Positions 52,319-60,657 of a DNA stretch of 64,000 nucleotides are shown piece by piece; within the stretch, counting starts at the first letter, position 1, and each line of letters starts with the position of its first letter. Source of the stretch: Lentibacillus daqui. GTDB taxonomy: Bacteria > Bacillota > Bacilli > Bacillales > Amphibacillaceae. The translations under genes and the position numbers were made by a program. The DNA lies in the NCBI RefSeq assembly GCF_027186265.1, contig NZ_CP114176.1, positions 186,001 through 250,000 on the forward strand, in the 5' to 3' direction. The notes beneath the pieces are model-generated. The model saw only the letters and a program-made list of their open reading frames with translations. It was not told the origin of the DNA and did no database searches.

Positions 52319-52348
52319 AATCCTGGCTTCAATGTGTTCATGCCAGGA
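52319..52348 (+). terminator. marR-doxX terminator-like hairpin
   Basis: TCCTGGC and GCCAGGA around a 14-nt loop, followed by AAAA rather than a T-run. Confidence 0.5.
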
Positions 52349-52352
52349 AAAT

Positions 52353-52545
52353 GCTGAGAGAGTGCGCCTCACGGTTGATTCACAGTGCGATTTGCTTTCC
52401 ATCCGCTGAGAGAGTGTGCCTCACGGTCGATTCAATGTACGTTTGTTTTGCTTCCTATCTGCCGAGAGAGTGCGTCTGACAGACGATTCAAAGCCCAGCC
52501 TGCTTCCTATCTACCAAGAAAGTACATCTCATGATCACCAATTTT
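52353..52545. repeat. 52-56 bp tandem repeat, about 3.5 units
   Basis: Units start at 52353, 52405, 52461 and 52513 with GCTGAGAGAGTGYGCCTCACGG, then GATTCA, and close with TTGCTTCCTATCT-like sequence. Later units are more diverged. No reading frame is shared. Fills most of the 360-bp gap after doxX. Confidence 0.8.
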
Positions 52546-52663
52546 CGTTTTGGTTTTCAAGTGGTTCGATGTTGGGCCTTTCATTAATCGCTTCATTTAA
52601 TGTAAACTGAATTCAAGCAAGTATTTAAACCACTATGGGTAAAAACGATAAGGAGAAACCAAA

Positions 52664-53239
52664 ATGACAAAAGGAATCAGCAACAAAAGGGAGTTGTCAC
52701 AGGAACAATGTGGAGATTTACTCAGTGTGTTGAAAGCCCGTTTTGAAAAAAATATGCACCGTCACGAAGGTCTTGAATGGGCTAAAATCCAAAAAAAGCT
52801 TGAAGTGAATACGGAAAAACTGTGGTCACTCAACGAAATGGAAAGAACTGGCGGAGAACCAGATGTTATTGGTTATGATAAAGGGAAGAGCGAATACATT
52901 TTTTATGATTGTTCAGCCGAAAGCCCTAAAGGTCGCAGAAGTGTTTGTTATGACCGTGAAGGACAAGAGTCAAGAAAAAAACATAAACCGGAAAATAATG
53001 CTATCGATATGGCAACTGCCATGGGCATCGAACTTTTAACCGTAGAACAATATCGAGCGTTGCAGAAACTTGAAAACTTCGATATGAAAACATCGAGTTG
53101 GGTGCAAACACCAGCTGATATTAGAGAACTCGGTGGTGCCCTATTTTGTGATTATCGCTTTGGGCATGTCTTCGTGTATCACAACGGTGCATCCTCTTAC
53201 TATAGTGCCAGAGGCTTCCGTGGCTCACTGCGGGTTTAA
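52664..53239 (+). CDS. DUF4256 family protein
   Basis: 191 aa, AAGGAGAAACC before ATG. Conserved-looking phrases: LKARFEKNMHRHEGLEWA, MERTGGEPDV, YIFYDCSAESPKGRRSVCYD, TAMGIELLTVEQYRALQ, and GGALFCDYRFGHVFVYHNGA. Single cytosolic domain, complete. Function unknown. Monocistronic. Confidence 0.88.
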   Translation: MTKGISNKRELSQEQCGDLLSVLKARFEKNMHRHEGLEWAKIQKKLEVNTEKLWSLNEMERTGGEPDVIGYDKGKSEYIFYDCSAESPKGRRSVCYDREGQESRKKHKPENNAIDMATAMGIELLTVEQYRALQKLENFDMKTSSWVQTPADIRELGGALFCDYRFGHVFVYHNGASSYYSARGFRGSLRV

Positions 53240-53303
53240 AAAATATTTATATGGTGACGGGAACTGGCTGATTGTTAAGTTCAATCATCTACCTAATGAA
53301 AAG

Positions 53304-53342
53304 GAATCCATTTTGATCAATGTTATTTTCAAAATGGATTCC
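53304..53342. repeat. Dispersed hairpin repeat A, copy 4
   Basis: GAATCCATTTTGATCAATG and CAAAATGGATTCC. The stem is nearly perfect here, so this copy shows the ancestral fold. It could terminate the DUF4256 transcript. Confidence 0.82.
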
Positions 53343-53481
53343 TTTCATTTATCACAAAATATGGGATTATGGCGTATTTTTCTAAACCTTACAAGGCAGA
53401 CGTGGGAGCACCAATGGAATTAGGCTTCACATTATTACGGATTGGAGAAACGGTGATTAAGAGAACGATTACTACATTTTC

Positions 53482-53496
53482 AAGAAAGCGGTTGCC
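53482..53496 (+). promoter_or_regulatory. cre-like catabolite-repression site
   Basis: AAGAAAGCGGTTGCC resembles the CcpA site (WTGNAARCGNWWNCA) with mismatches at two positions, 60 bp before the fruR start. Tentative. Confidence 0.35.
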
Positions 53497-53555
53497 TTTT
53501 TGATTGATTATGACTGTTTTTGATGTTATTATAATGTTATTGGAGGGTTGATGCG

Positions 53556-54308
53556 ATGTTAACAGAAGAACGGCATGCATTTATTTTACAAGTGTTAAAG
53601 CGGGACGGGATCGTGAAATCACAGGATTTAATGAACCAACTTGAATGTTCCGAGTCAACAATCAGAAGGGATCTTGGACAGTTGGAAGATGCCGGGGAGC
53701 TGAAACGCATCCATGGAGGAGCCAAACGAATTTATCAGTTAGATGAGGAATTATCTACTTCTGAAAAATCATTCAAAAACATTCAGGGGAAAAGTGCGAT
53801 TGGAAAAAAAGCTGCATCGCTTATTCAAGGTAACGATGTCATCTTTATTGATGCCGGTACCACAACACTTGCCATGATTCCCCATTTAAAAGGGAAGTCT
53901 ATTACAGTTGTGACAAATGGTATTCAGCATGCTTCCCTCCTTGCAGATCAACAAATAGAGACTTTTCTAATTGGGGGAAAGATCAAGCATTCAACAAAGG
54001 CTATTATTGGTTCAGTTAGCTTGAATGAATTAAAAAACTATCGCTTTAATCAAGTGTTTTTGGGTATGAATGGAATTGACCCGGAATTCGGCTGCACCAC
54101 TCCTGACCCTGAGGAAGCAGCGTTAAAGCAACGGGCGCATAAACAAGCTGCTGTCACGTATCTTCTGGCGGATCAATCCAAATGGAATAAAGTCAGTTTT
54201 GCAAAAGTATGTGAAATGGAGGAAGTGTCCATTGTAACAGATAAAATACCTGACAATCTGCAATACTATAAAGAAAAAGCAACGATTTTGGAGGCAGAAG
54301 GAAAATGA
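53556..54308 (+). CDS. fruR: DeoR-family fructose operon repressor FruR
   Basis: 250 aa. N-terminal HTH (GIVKSQDLMNQLECSESTIRRDLGQLEDAGELKRIHGGA) and a sugar-isomerase-like effector domain (IFIDAGTTTLAMIPHL, VTNGIQHASLL, FLGMNGID). Expected effector is fructose-1-phosphate. GGAGGG precedes ATG. The stop overlaps fruK by 4 nt. First gene of fruR-fruK-fruA. Confidence 0.93.
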   Translation: MLTEERHAFILQVLKRDGIVKSQDLMNQLECSESTIRRDLGQLEDAGELKRIHGGAKRIYQLDEELSTSEKSFKNIQGKSAIGKKAASLIQGNDVIFIDAGTTTLAMIPHLKGKSITVVTNGIQHASLLADQQIETFLIGGKIKHSTKAIIGSVSLNELKNYRFNQVFLGMNGIDPEFGCTTPDPEEAALKQRAHKQAAVTYLLADQSKWNKVSFAKVCEMEEVSIVTDKIPDNLQYYKEKATILEAEGK

Positions 54309-55219
54309 TTTATACCATAACGCTGAACCCTTCCATTGATTATGTGATTCAAGTTGATCAGCTGAAGCTTGGCGATTTGAATAAAATGGATGATGAGGCA
54401 AAGTTCCCTGGTGGAAAAGGGATCAATGTTTCCCGGGTGCTTGATAGACTTCAATATAAAAATACAGCATTAGGATTTCTCGGTGGATTTACCGGGGAAT
54501 TTATAGCGGAACAACTACAGCAACAGGCAATCAGCACAGATTTCATTCCTATTAAAGGTGAAACGAGGATCAACATTAAGCTTAAATCGGATAAAGAAAC
54601 GGAAATCAACAGTCTTGGCCCGGATATACTACCGCAAGAAAGAGAAAAATTACTCCAACAGCTTAAAAAGGTAACAGAAAAAGATACGGTTATTTTATCC
54701 GGTAGTGCTCCGCCATCTTTGCCAGGGGATTTTTATGAAAAAATGGTGAAACAAATTGACCATTCAGGAGGGGCATTTGTTATTGATACAACAGGGGATT
54801 CCTTGAAATCTGTATTGGCTTATGAACCACTTTTGGTAAAACCAAATCTGGAGGAACTAGGCGAGTTATTTGATGTAACACTTCGTAGCCGGGATGAGGT
54901 CATGCACTATGGAAAAAAGTTACTGGATCTGGGAGCTAAACATGTAATTGTGTCCATGGCTGGCGATGGAGCGTTGTTGTTTACAAAAGAGGGTATCTTT
55001 CAAGGTTATAGTCCCAAAGGTGAGGTCAAAAATTCAGTGGGCGCGGGAGACTCCATGATTGCTGGATTTACCGGGAAGTATAACGAAACGCAACATGCGC
55101 TGGAGGCATTCCGTATGGGCCTGGCAGCAGGTAGTGCCACAGCTTTTTCTGCTGATTTGGCAACAGGTGAGGATATTCAAGCATTACGAAAAGAAATAAC
55201 CATCACCCGAATTCCATAG
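54305..55219 (+). CDS. fruK: 1-phosphofructokinase
   Basis: PfkB-type kinase converting fructose-1-phosphate to fructose-1,6-bisphosphate. TLNPSIDYVIQVD at the start, FPGGKGINVSRVL and the C-terminal catalytic NSVGAGDSMIAGF are present. 304 aa, normal. Coupled by ATGA to fruR and followed closely by fruA. Confidence 0.96.
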   Translation: MIYTITLNPSIDYVIQVDQLKLGDLNKMDDEAKFPGGKGINVSRVLDRLQYKNTALGFLGGFTGEFIAEQLQQQAISTDFIPIKGETRINIKLKSDKETEINSLGPDILPQEREKLLQQLKKVTEKDTVILSGSAPPSLPGDFYEKMVKQIDHSGGAFVIDTTGDSLKSVLAYEPLLVKPNLEELGELFDVTLRSRDEVMHYGKKLLDLGAKHVIVSMAGDGALLFTKEGIFQGYSPKGEVKNSVGAGDSMIAGFTGKYNETQHALEAFRMGLAAGSATAFSADLATGEDIQALRKEITITRIP

Positions 55220-55244
55220 GTTGAAAAAAGAAAGGATGAAAACC

Positions 55245-57122
55245 ATGAGAATCATTGATTTACTGAGAAAAGATATCATGATCATGGATTTGAAGGCTCA
55301 GGACAAGTCATCTGCAATCGATGAAATGGTGTCCCGTCTTGAGGCGAAACAAGTCGTAAATGATGCCGGGACATTCAAGGAAGAAATTTTAAAACGTGAG
55401 GCACAAACATCCACCGGTTTGGGTGATGGGATCGCCATGCCGCATGCAAAGACAGATGCGGTCACCGAACCAACTGTGCTATTTGCGAAAAGCACGAGTG
55501 GAGTTGATTATGAAGCACTTGACGGACAGCCATCCTATTTATTTTTTATGATAGCGGTACCGGATGGCGCGAATGATACGCATTTACAAACGTTGGCTGC
55601 ACTTTCCAGAATGCTGATTGATAAAGATTTTGTGGAACAATTAAAGCAGGCAGCTACACCGGATGAGGTGCATGCTCTATTTCAACGGGAAGAATCAGAA
55701 CGTGAATCCGAGGAAAACCAGGAGGAAAATGGAAAAGAGGAAACCGAAAAGCCATTTGTTGTGGCCGTCACTGCATGTCCAACAGGAATTGCCCATACTT
55801 ATATGGCGGAAGACTCACTAAAGAAACAAGCCGATAAAATGGATGTTGCTATTCGTGTTGAGACGAATGGATCGGATGGTACTAAAAACGCCCTGACAAG
55901 TGAAGAAATTAAGAAAGCGGTTGGAGTCATCATTGCCGCTGACAAGAATGTGGAAATGGCTCGGTTTGATCGAAAACCTGTACTGGAGAGGCCGGTCAGT
56001 GATGGGATTAATAAAGCCGAGGAATTAATTACCAAAGCAGTCAATCAGGATGCACCCATTTTTCATGCAGAAGAGGCAACGGGTGATGAGGACAACGGAG
56101 CAAAACAATCCAAATCTGTCTGGAGAAAAATTTATAAAGATTTAATGAACGGTGTTTCCTTCATGCTCCCCTTTGTTGTAGGCGGCGGTATTCTGATGGC
56201 CATTTCCTTCTTGTTTGAAGGTTTTCTGGGGGAAGATTCCGAGCTTTTTGTGTTCTTCAATACGGTCGGTGAAAATGCGTTCAATTTCCTGATCCCGATT
56301 CTCGCTGGTTTCATTGCCATGAGTATTGCGGATAGACCCGGTTTGATGCCTGGTCTGGTTGCCGGCTTGATGGCAGTTAATAGTGATGCCGGTTTTCTGG
56401 GCGGACTGGTTGGTGGTTTTCTAGCTGGTTATCTTGTTGTTTTTGTAAAATGGTTGTTCCGTAACATACCAAAGTCACTAAATGGTTTGAAATCCATTTT
56501 GCTCTATCCTATAGCGGGACTACTTTTAATTGGATTATCCATGTATTTTGTTATTGGCTCGGTATTTTCGATGATTAACACGGCAATGATGACCTTCCTT
56601 GAGAATCTTGGTACTGGAAATGCAGTGCTGGTAGGTGCGCTGCTTGGCGGTATGATGGCGATTGATATGGGGGGACCGTTCAACAAGGCAGCTTATACTT
56701 TTTCGATTGGCTTGTTTTCCGATACCGGAGACGGCAGTTTGATGGCCGCAGTGATGATCGGCGGGATGGTTCCTCCGATTGCGATTGCTTTAGCAAGTAC
56801 CTTCTTTAAAAATAAATTTACGGAAGAAGAGCGGCAATCAGGTCTGACCAACTATATCATGGGATTGACCTTCATTACGGAAGGTGCGATTCCATTTGCA
56901 GCAGCCGACCCGGTTCGCGTGATTGGTTCATCGGTAATTGGTGCGGCGATTGCAGGTGGTTTGACACAACTTTGGGCGATTTCGGTACCAGCTCCCCATG
57001 GTGGTGTTTTCGTTATTGGACTAACCGGTTTGATGCCTGCCCTGTACTTCCTGCTGGCGCTTCTCATCGGATCCGTCATATCCGGTCTCGTACTTGGACT
57101 ATGGAAGAAACCCAAAGTTTGA
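55245..57122 (+). CDS. fruA: PTS fructose transporter EIIABC
   Basis: Imports fructose as fructose-1-phosphate. EIIA domain about 1-145 with the phospho-histidine in GIAMPHAKT; EIIB about 165-265 with the cysteine in TACPTGIAHTYMAE; EIIC from about 290 with eight or more helices and the GAIPFAAADP motif. ATG 55245 lies after AAAGGATGAAAACC and gives 625 aa, standard; TTG 55221 is a poorer start. Last gene of the operon. Confidence 0.96.
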   Translation: MRIIDLLRKDIMIMDLKAQDKSSAIDEMVSRLEAKQVVNDAGTFKEEILKREAQTSTGLGDGIAMPHAKTDAVTEPTVLFAKSTSGVDYEALDGQPSYLFFMIAVPDGANDTHLQTLAALSRMLIDKDFVEQLKQAATPDEVHALFQREESERESEENQEENGKEETEKPFVVAVTACPTGIAHTYMAEDSLKKQADKMDVAIRVETNGSDGTKNALTSEEIKKAVGVIIAADKNVEMARFDRKPVLERPVSDGINKAEELITKAVNQDAPIFHAEEATGDEDNGAKQSKSVWRKIYKDLMNGVSFMLPFVVGGGILMAISFLFEGFLGEDSELFVFFNTVGENAFNFLIPILAGFIAMSIADRPGLMPGLVAGLMAVNSDAGFLGGLVGGFLAGYLVVFVKWLFRNIPKSLNGLKSILLYPIAGLLLIGLSMYFVIGSVFSMINTAMMTFLENLGTGNAVLVGALLGGMMAIDMGGPFNKAAYTFSIGLFSDTGDGSLMAAVMIGGMVPPIAIALASTFFKNKFTEEERQSGLTNYIMGLTFITEGAIPFAAADPVRVIGSSVIGAAIAGGLTQLWAISVPAPHGGVFVIGLTGLMPALYFLLALLIGSVISGLVLGLWKKPKV

Positions 57123-57210
57123 TGGGATAAATGATACTTTAAAAACACTTCATTCTATTAGGACCGTTTTGAAAAAGATGAATCGTTAATTTATAAAAAT
57201 TACGCCGTTT

Positions 57211-57247
57211 TACCCTCTTTGGATATGGTTATCCGAGGAGGGTTTTT
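57211..57247 (+). terminator. fru operon terminator related to repeat B
   Basis: TACCCTCTTTGGATA and TATCCGAGGAGGGT arms (G-T pairs allowed) and TTTTT. The upstream AAAATTACGCCGTTT also resembles repeat B copies at 33510 and 34190. Confidence 0.8.
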
Positions 57248-57273
57248 AATTTCCAGGGAAAAAGAGCAATTGA

Positions 57274-58002
57274 TCAAGCGAATACATCCTGCAAGTCTGC
57301 TTCCAATCCTTCAAATAAATCGGAATGAACCGCTTGGTGGGCAATTTTTGAGTACGTTTTGTTATTTACAATTTCATTATTCTCCAGAGCGTAAATCAAA
57401 ATATGTTCATTAATAGGGTCAACAATCCAGTATTCTTTGACATTACATTGTTTATATAACTCAAGCTTCTTCAGCATATCTTTACTTCTCGTGGAAGGCG
57501 ATAATACTTCGACCACCAGGGTTGGCGTCCCTTTATATTTGTCTTTCTCATTCAAATTATCCTTGTCGCAAATGACCACAATATCCGGTTGGACCACACA
57601 GATGTTGTTTTCCTCCTTAAAGAAAGTCACATCAAACGGGGATGTAAGCGGTACACACGTTTTCCCTTTAAACCAATTATAAAATGTACCATGAAGTTCG
57701 CTAACTACATGTTGATGCTTGTAAGTAGGAGAGGTAAGGTTGTAGATAACACCATCAATTAATTCAAACCGTTGTTCCGATTTCTCCGTTAATTCCAGAA
57801 ATTCTTCATAAGTCATCCAACCGCTTGAAGATTGATATTCTGGTTGTTCTTCCCTGATCGAATCTGTGTCATGACAAGGCACAATTGTTGCAGCATCTTT
57901 TCCGCTTTTCGTTACAATGATTTCTTCGTTAGCTTCCACGTACTTCAAGTATTTTCCGAAGTTATTTTGGATTTTAGTTGAAGGCACTCTCATTTTCGAC
58001 AC
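57274..58002 (-). CDS. Fusion of Phd/YefM-type antitoxin and Uma2-family nuclease domain
   Basis: 242 aa. Residues 1-50 (MRVPSTKIQNNFGKYLKYV..EEIIVTKSGKDAATIVP) match the DNA-binding and dimerisation part of Phd/YefM antitoxins. Residues about 62-240 form a Uma2 (DUF820) PD-(D/E)XK fold with PDIVVICD, TLVVEVLSPSTRSKD and a late Lys/Tyr helix (MLKKLELYKQCNVKEYW). All three catalytic positions appear present. No separate toxin gene is adjacent. Start ATG 58002 with AAAAGGATG upstream. Uma2 function is not established. Confidence 0.85.
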   Translation of the reverse strand: MSKMRVPSTKIQNNFGKYLKYVEANEEIIVTKSGKDAATIVPCHDTDSIREEQPEYQSSSGWMTYEEFLELTEKSEQRFELIDGVIYNLTSPTYKHQHVVSELHGTFYNWFKGKTCVPLTSPFDVTFFKEENNICVVQPDIVVICDKDNLNEKDKYKGTPTLVVEVLSPSTRSKDMLKKLELYKQCNVKEYWIVDPINEHILIYALENNEIVNNKTYSKIAHQAVHSDLFEGLEADLQDVFA

Positions 58003-58236
58003 ATCCTTTTATTAGCTAATTAACTTATACTATACATGGTATTAGCTAATAGTTCAAATGAAATTTATAAAAATAGCTAATTTGCCTTTTTTGAGATGAC
58101 ATCAATGTTTGACTATATCAATATTAAAAAAAGCAAAAAGTTAAGTTATATTCGCCTGTTGAATCCTATTCCAATGCTGATATACAATTGGTTTATTAAA
58201 CATCTTTTTAATTAAAAATTGATGGAGGTAGGATAA

Positions 58237-58824
58237 TTGCCGATGCAAAATGGTTCAAATCCAATACCTAAAAGTGATGAAGATCTTCAGAAGGTCACGG
58301 TTGGAGAGCGTAAACCTCACAATGCACCTATCACTCTAATAAAGTATGATCCGCGCTGGCCAGGGCTATTTGATCGGGAGGCAACTCGGATTCACTCCGT
58401 ACTTGGTGACAAGGCACTGCAAGTAGAGCATGTTGGGTCAACTTCAGTGCCGGGATTATGTGCCAAGCCAATCATTGATATTCTACTGATTGTAGCGGAT
58501 GCTGCCGATGAGATGGCCTATGTCCCGGACTTTGAAAGGGCTGGCTACACACTACGTATTAGGGAACCCGAATGGTTTGAGCACCGTATGTTCAAGGGGC
58601 CTGATACAGACATCAATCTACACGTGTTCAGCAAAGGGGCATCCGAAGCCGGCCGAATGTTACGCTTTCGTGATTGGCTACGTACCAACGATGCTGATCG
58701 GAGCAAATACGCGCGTGTTAAGTGCACTCTGGCTCAGCACGAGTGGCGACATGTGCAACACTATGCAGATGCCAAAAACGCGATAGTCCAGGAAATTATG
58801 GAGCGAGCAAACGCAGCCGAATAG
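58237..58824 (+). CDS. GrpB family protein (UPF0157)
   Basis: 195 aa. GrpB nucleotidyltransferase-like fold with KYDPRWPGLFDREATRI, VEHVGSTSVPGLCAKPIIDILL (the GST and KP-x-x-D motifs) and KYARVKCTLA. TTG 58237 lies about 10 nt after GGAGG; ATG 58243 is the alternative. G+C is higher than its neighbours. Often found near antibiotic-type acetyltransferase genes; function not established. Confidence 0.88.
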   Translation: MPMQNGSNPIPKSDEDLQKVTVGERKPHNAPITLIKYDPRWPGLFDREATRIHSVLGDKALQVEHVGSTSVPGLCAKPIIDILLIVADAADEMAYVPDFERAGYTLRIREPEWFEHRMFKGPDTDINLHVFSKGASEAGRMLRFRDWLRTNDADRSKYARVKCTLAQHEWRHVQHYADAKNAIVQEIMERANAAE

Positions 58825-59067
58825 AACGAATAATAAGTACGAAAACGTGGTTATGGAAAACAGCAGATTACCAATGTTTAAAATGCCTGAAGCATAATTT
58901 AATAGTATATATACATTGTCACCAAATGCCTGTATTGACAAGCTATTCAGAAATATATATGATTTAAATAAATCCATTATTCAGGCGATTTGGGCACAGT
59001 TAAAGTGTTAACGGTTTCAAAATGGATTGTAAACAGGGAAAAACATTTCATTAAGGAGGAGATGCAT

Positions 59068-59109
59068 TTGCGTACAGATGTTGGAGGGATTCATGACATT
59101 ATCAATGGT
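59068..59109 (+). pseudogene. 5' piece of the acyl-CoA synthetase gene, cut by IS4
   Basis: TTAAGGAGGA lies 8 nt before TTG 59068. The codons read (M)RTDVGGIHDIING, then the IS begins. ATCAATGGT at 59101-59109 is repeated at 60658, and removing the IS plus one copy joins the frame exactly to INGSEIVYPDK of the main gene part. Confidence 0.88.
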
Positions 59110-60657
59110 CACTAGCGTTGCATTAAAACCATTTCTGAAAGTCAATCATCTTGATTAGCTACCCGACTTAATCGGGTGAATATTCTGTCATATATTCCTT
59201 CTATAAAATTAAAAAAGAACAACGAGGGTTTAAAGGTAGCCCTTCATCCATTTTTTGAATTTTATATACTATTTAAATGAGTGGATCATAAACCAAGTTA
59301 TCTAAATGAAAAATCTCTCCTAATTCATATTGTGCTAGGGTTTCTTCAAAGATTCGTTCGTGTTCTTGCCGCCGTCGTCCTCTAGATGTGCCTTCAGGTG
59401 GTTTAAACACTTCGGAAATAAAATTCGTCATTGATTTATCCCAGCAATCACGAATCCAGTGAAGCATCTCTAGTAGTGTGCCTTTATAGCTTATTCTGTT
59501 CTTCATAAGCAGTGTTAAACAGTACGTGATCATCGCTAGATAGAGCTGATTGTATACGGCATTTTCACTTTTTCCATACAACTTTTTGATTACAAGGTGT
59601 TGCTTTACCCATTTGAAAAATAATTCAATTTGCCAACGATTTCGGTAAAGGTCGCTTATTTCCTGTGCACTCACCTTTGCATCATTACACACGATTCTAA
59701 TTTGATTCCCTTCACTATCTCGGGTCTCTACTAATTGCAGTTCATGCTTCATGTTTCCAATCTTTATAATCGCATGTCGAGTGATTGGAGAAGTATCGTC
59801 AACCGGCATTTCCTCGATGACATGCACAACAGTATTTGATTTAATTCGTGTCACAAAACGAATACCAGCTTTCGAGTAGGCTTCAAACTTTTCAAAGTTG
59901 AAATAGCCACGGTCGAACACATGCAGCACATTTTTATCCGCTACAATCAATGCGTCCAGCTGTGTTTCATCCGCAGGTCTTGCCGGAGTAAGATTTACTT
60001 TATTTGGGTAAGAAATGCCATCGCAAAAGGAAATGGAAGTATGCATCTTCACTCCAGATTTTGTTTCTCGAAAATCTGCCCATTCATATTGACTGAGGCA
60101 CATGGATATGGTTGATGAATCAATCAAATGAAGCTTACCAAGTTCTTTACTTACCATTCTTGGTCCAAGTATATGGTGCAACTTCTGAATTAAATGATGT
60201 AGAATCACTTCAAAAATTTCATGTGGGATACTTCTGTTTTTTCGAGAAAGCTGTGACTTACTAATATTTTCAATACCTACTAGCCTTTGAACTGTTTTCT
60301 TGCGTTTAATCGTATTGCTTATTCGTTTTAAACTATCTAAGTTTTTCAGTTGTGCATAGATAAAAGCATTGGTAAACGTTAGTAGATCAAGCTTTTTAAC
60401 ATACTTATCAAGTTCTGCGTGATCGACCATTTTTTGGGTTACTTTTGAATCTAATGGATGAATGTATTCCTTGAATACAGTTTTTATGGTATGATTGTCC
60501 ATGAGTTCTCCTTATAATTTGGGATTTGGACAGGACTACCATTCCCTTATTATAAGGTTTTTTTATAGACTTTTGTAGTGAAAACTCCCATTATTCCTAA
60601 TGTTCCAACTAAATATTTTTCTTGATATTTGTAGAAAAACTTTATGCAACGCTAGTG
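59110..60657 (-). mobile_element. IS4-family insertion sequence with 9-bp target duplication
   Basis: 1548 bp. Left end CACTAGCGTTGCAT and right end ATGCAACGCTAGTG are perfect inverted repeats of 14 bp. Both sides are flanked by ATCAATGGT (59101-59109 and 60658-60666). One intact transposase gene on the minus strand. The intact ends and exact duplication mark a recent insertion. Confidence 0.95.
59273..60502 (-). CDS. IS4-family transposase
   Basis: 409 aa DDE transposase: LHLIDSSTISM (first Asp), HVFDRGYFNFEKF (second Asp) and YRNRWQIELFFKWVKQHL (Y-R-E-K signature with catalytic Glu). AAGGAGAACTC precedes ATG 60502. Complete and unbroken. Confidence 0.95.
   Translation of the reverse strand: MDNHTIKTVFKEYIHPLDSKVTQKMVDHAELDKYVKKLDLLTFTNAFIYAQLKNLDSLKRISNTIKRKKTVQRLVGIENISKSQLSRKNRSIPHEIFEVILHHLIQKLHHILGPRMVSKELGKLHLIDSSTISMCLSQYEWADFRETKSGVKMHTSISFCDGISYPNKVNLTPARPADETQLDALIVADKNVLHVFDRGYFNFEKFEAYSKAGIRFVTRIKSNTVVHVIEEMPVDDTSPITRHAIIKIGNMKHELQLVETRDSEGNQIRIVCNDAKVSAQEISDLYRNRWQIELFFKWVKQHLVIKKLYGKSENAVYNQLYLAMITYCLTLLMKNRISYKGTLLEMLHWIRDCWDKSMTNFISEVFKPPEGTSRGRRRQEHERIFEETLAQYELGEIFHLDNLVYDPLI

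Larger units (their letters stand above)
53240..53555. other. Intergenic region with repeat A and the fru control region
   Basis: Contains repeat A copy 4 (53304-53342), a 29-codon frame at 53414-53503 (MELGFTLLRIGETVIKRTIT..) with a modest GGGAG site, a cre-like site and a TATAAT box at 53530. The small frame may be a gene end. Confidence 0.45.

Noticed and set aside
52353..52545. CRISPR array
   Set aside because: Units are tandem copies whose whole length is similar; no unique spacers.
59055..59115. Stand-alone 17-codon peptide gene
   Set aside because: Explained as the 5' end of the acyl-CoA synthetase gene interrupted by IS4; its TAG belongs to the IS end.
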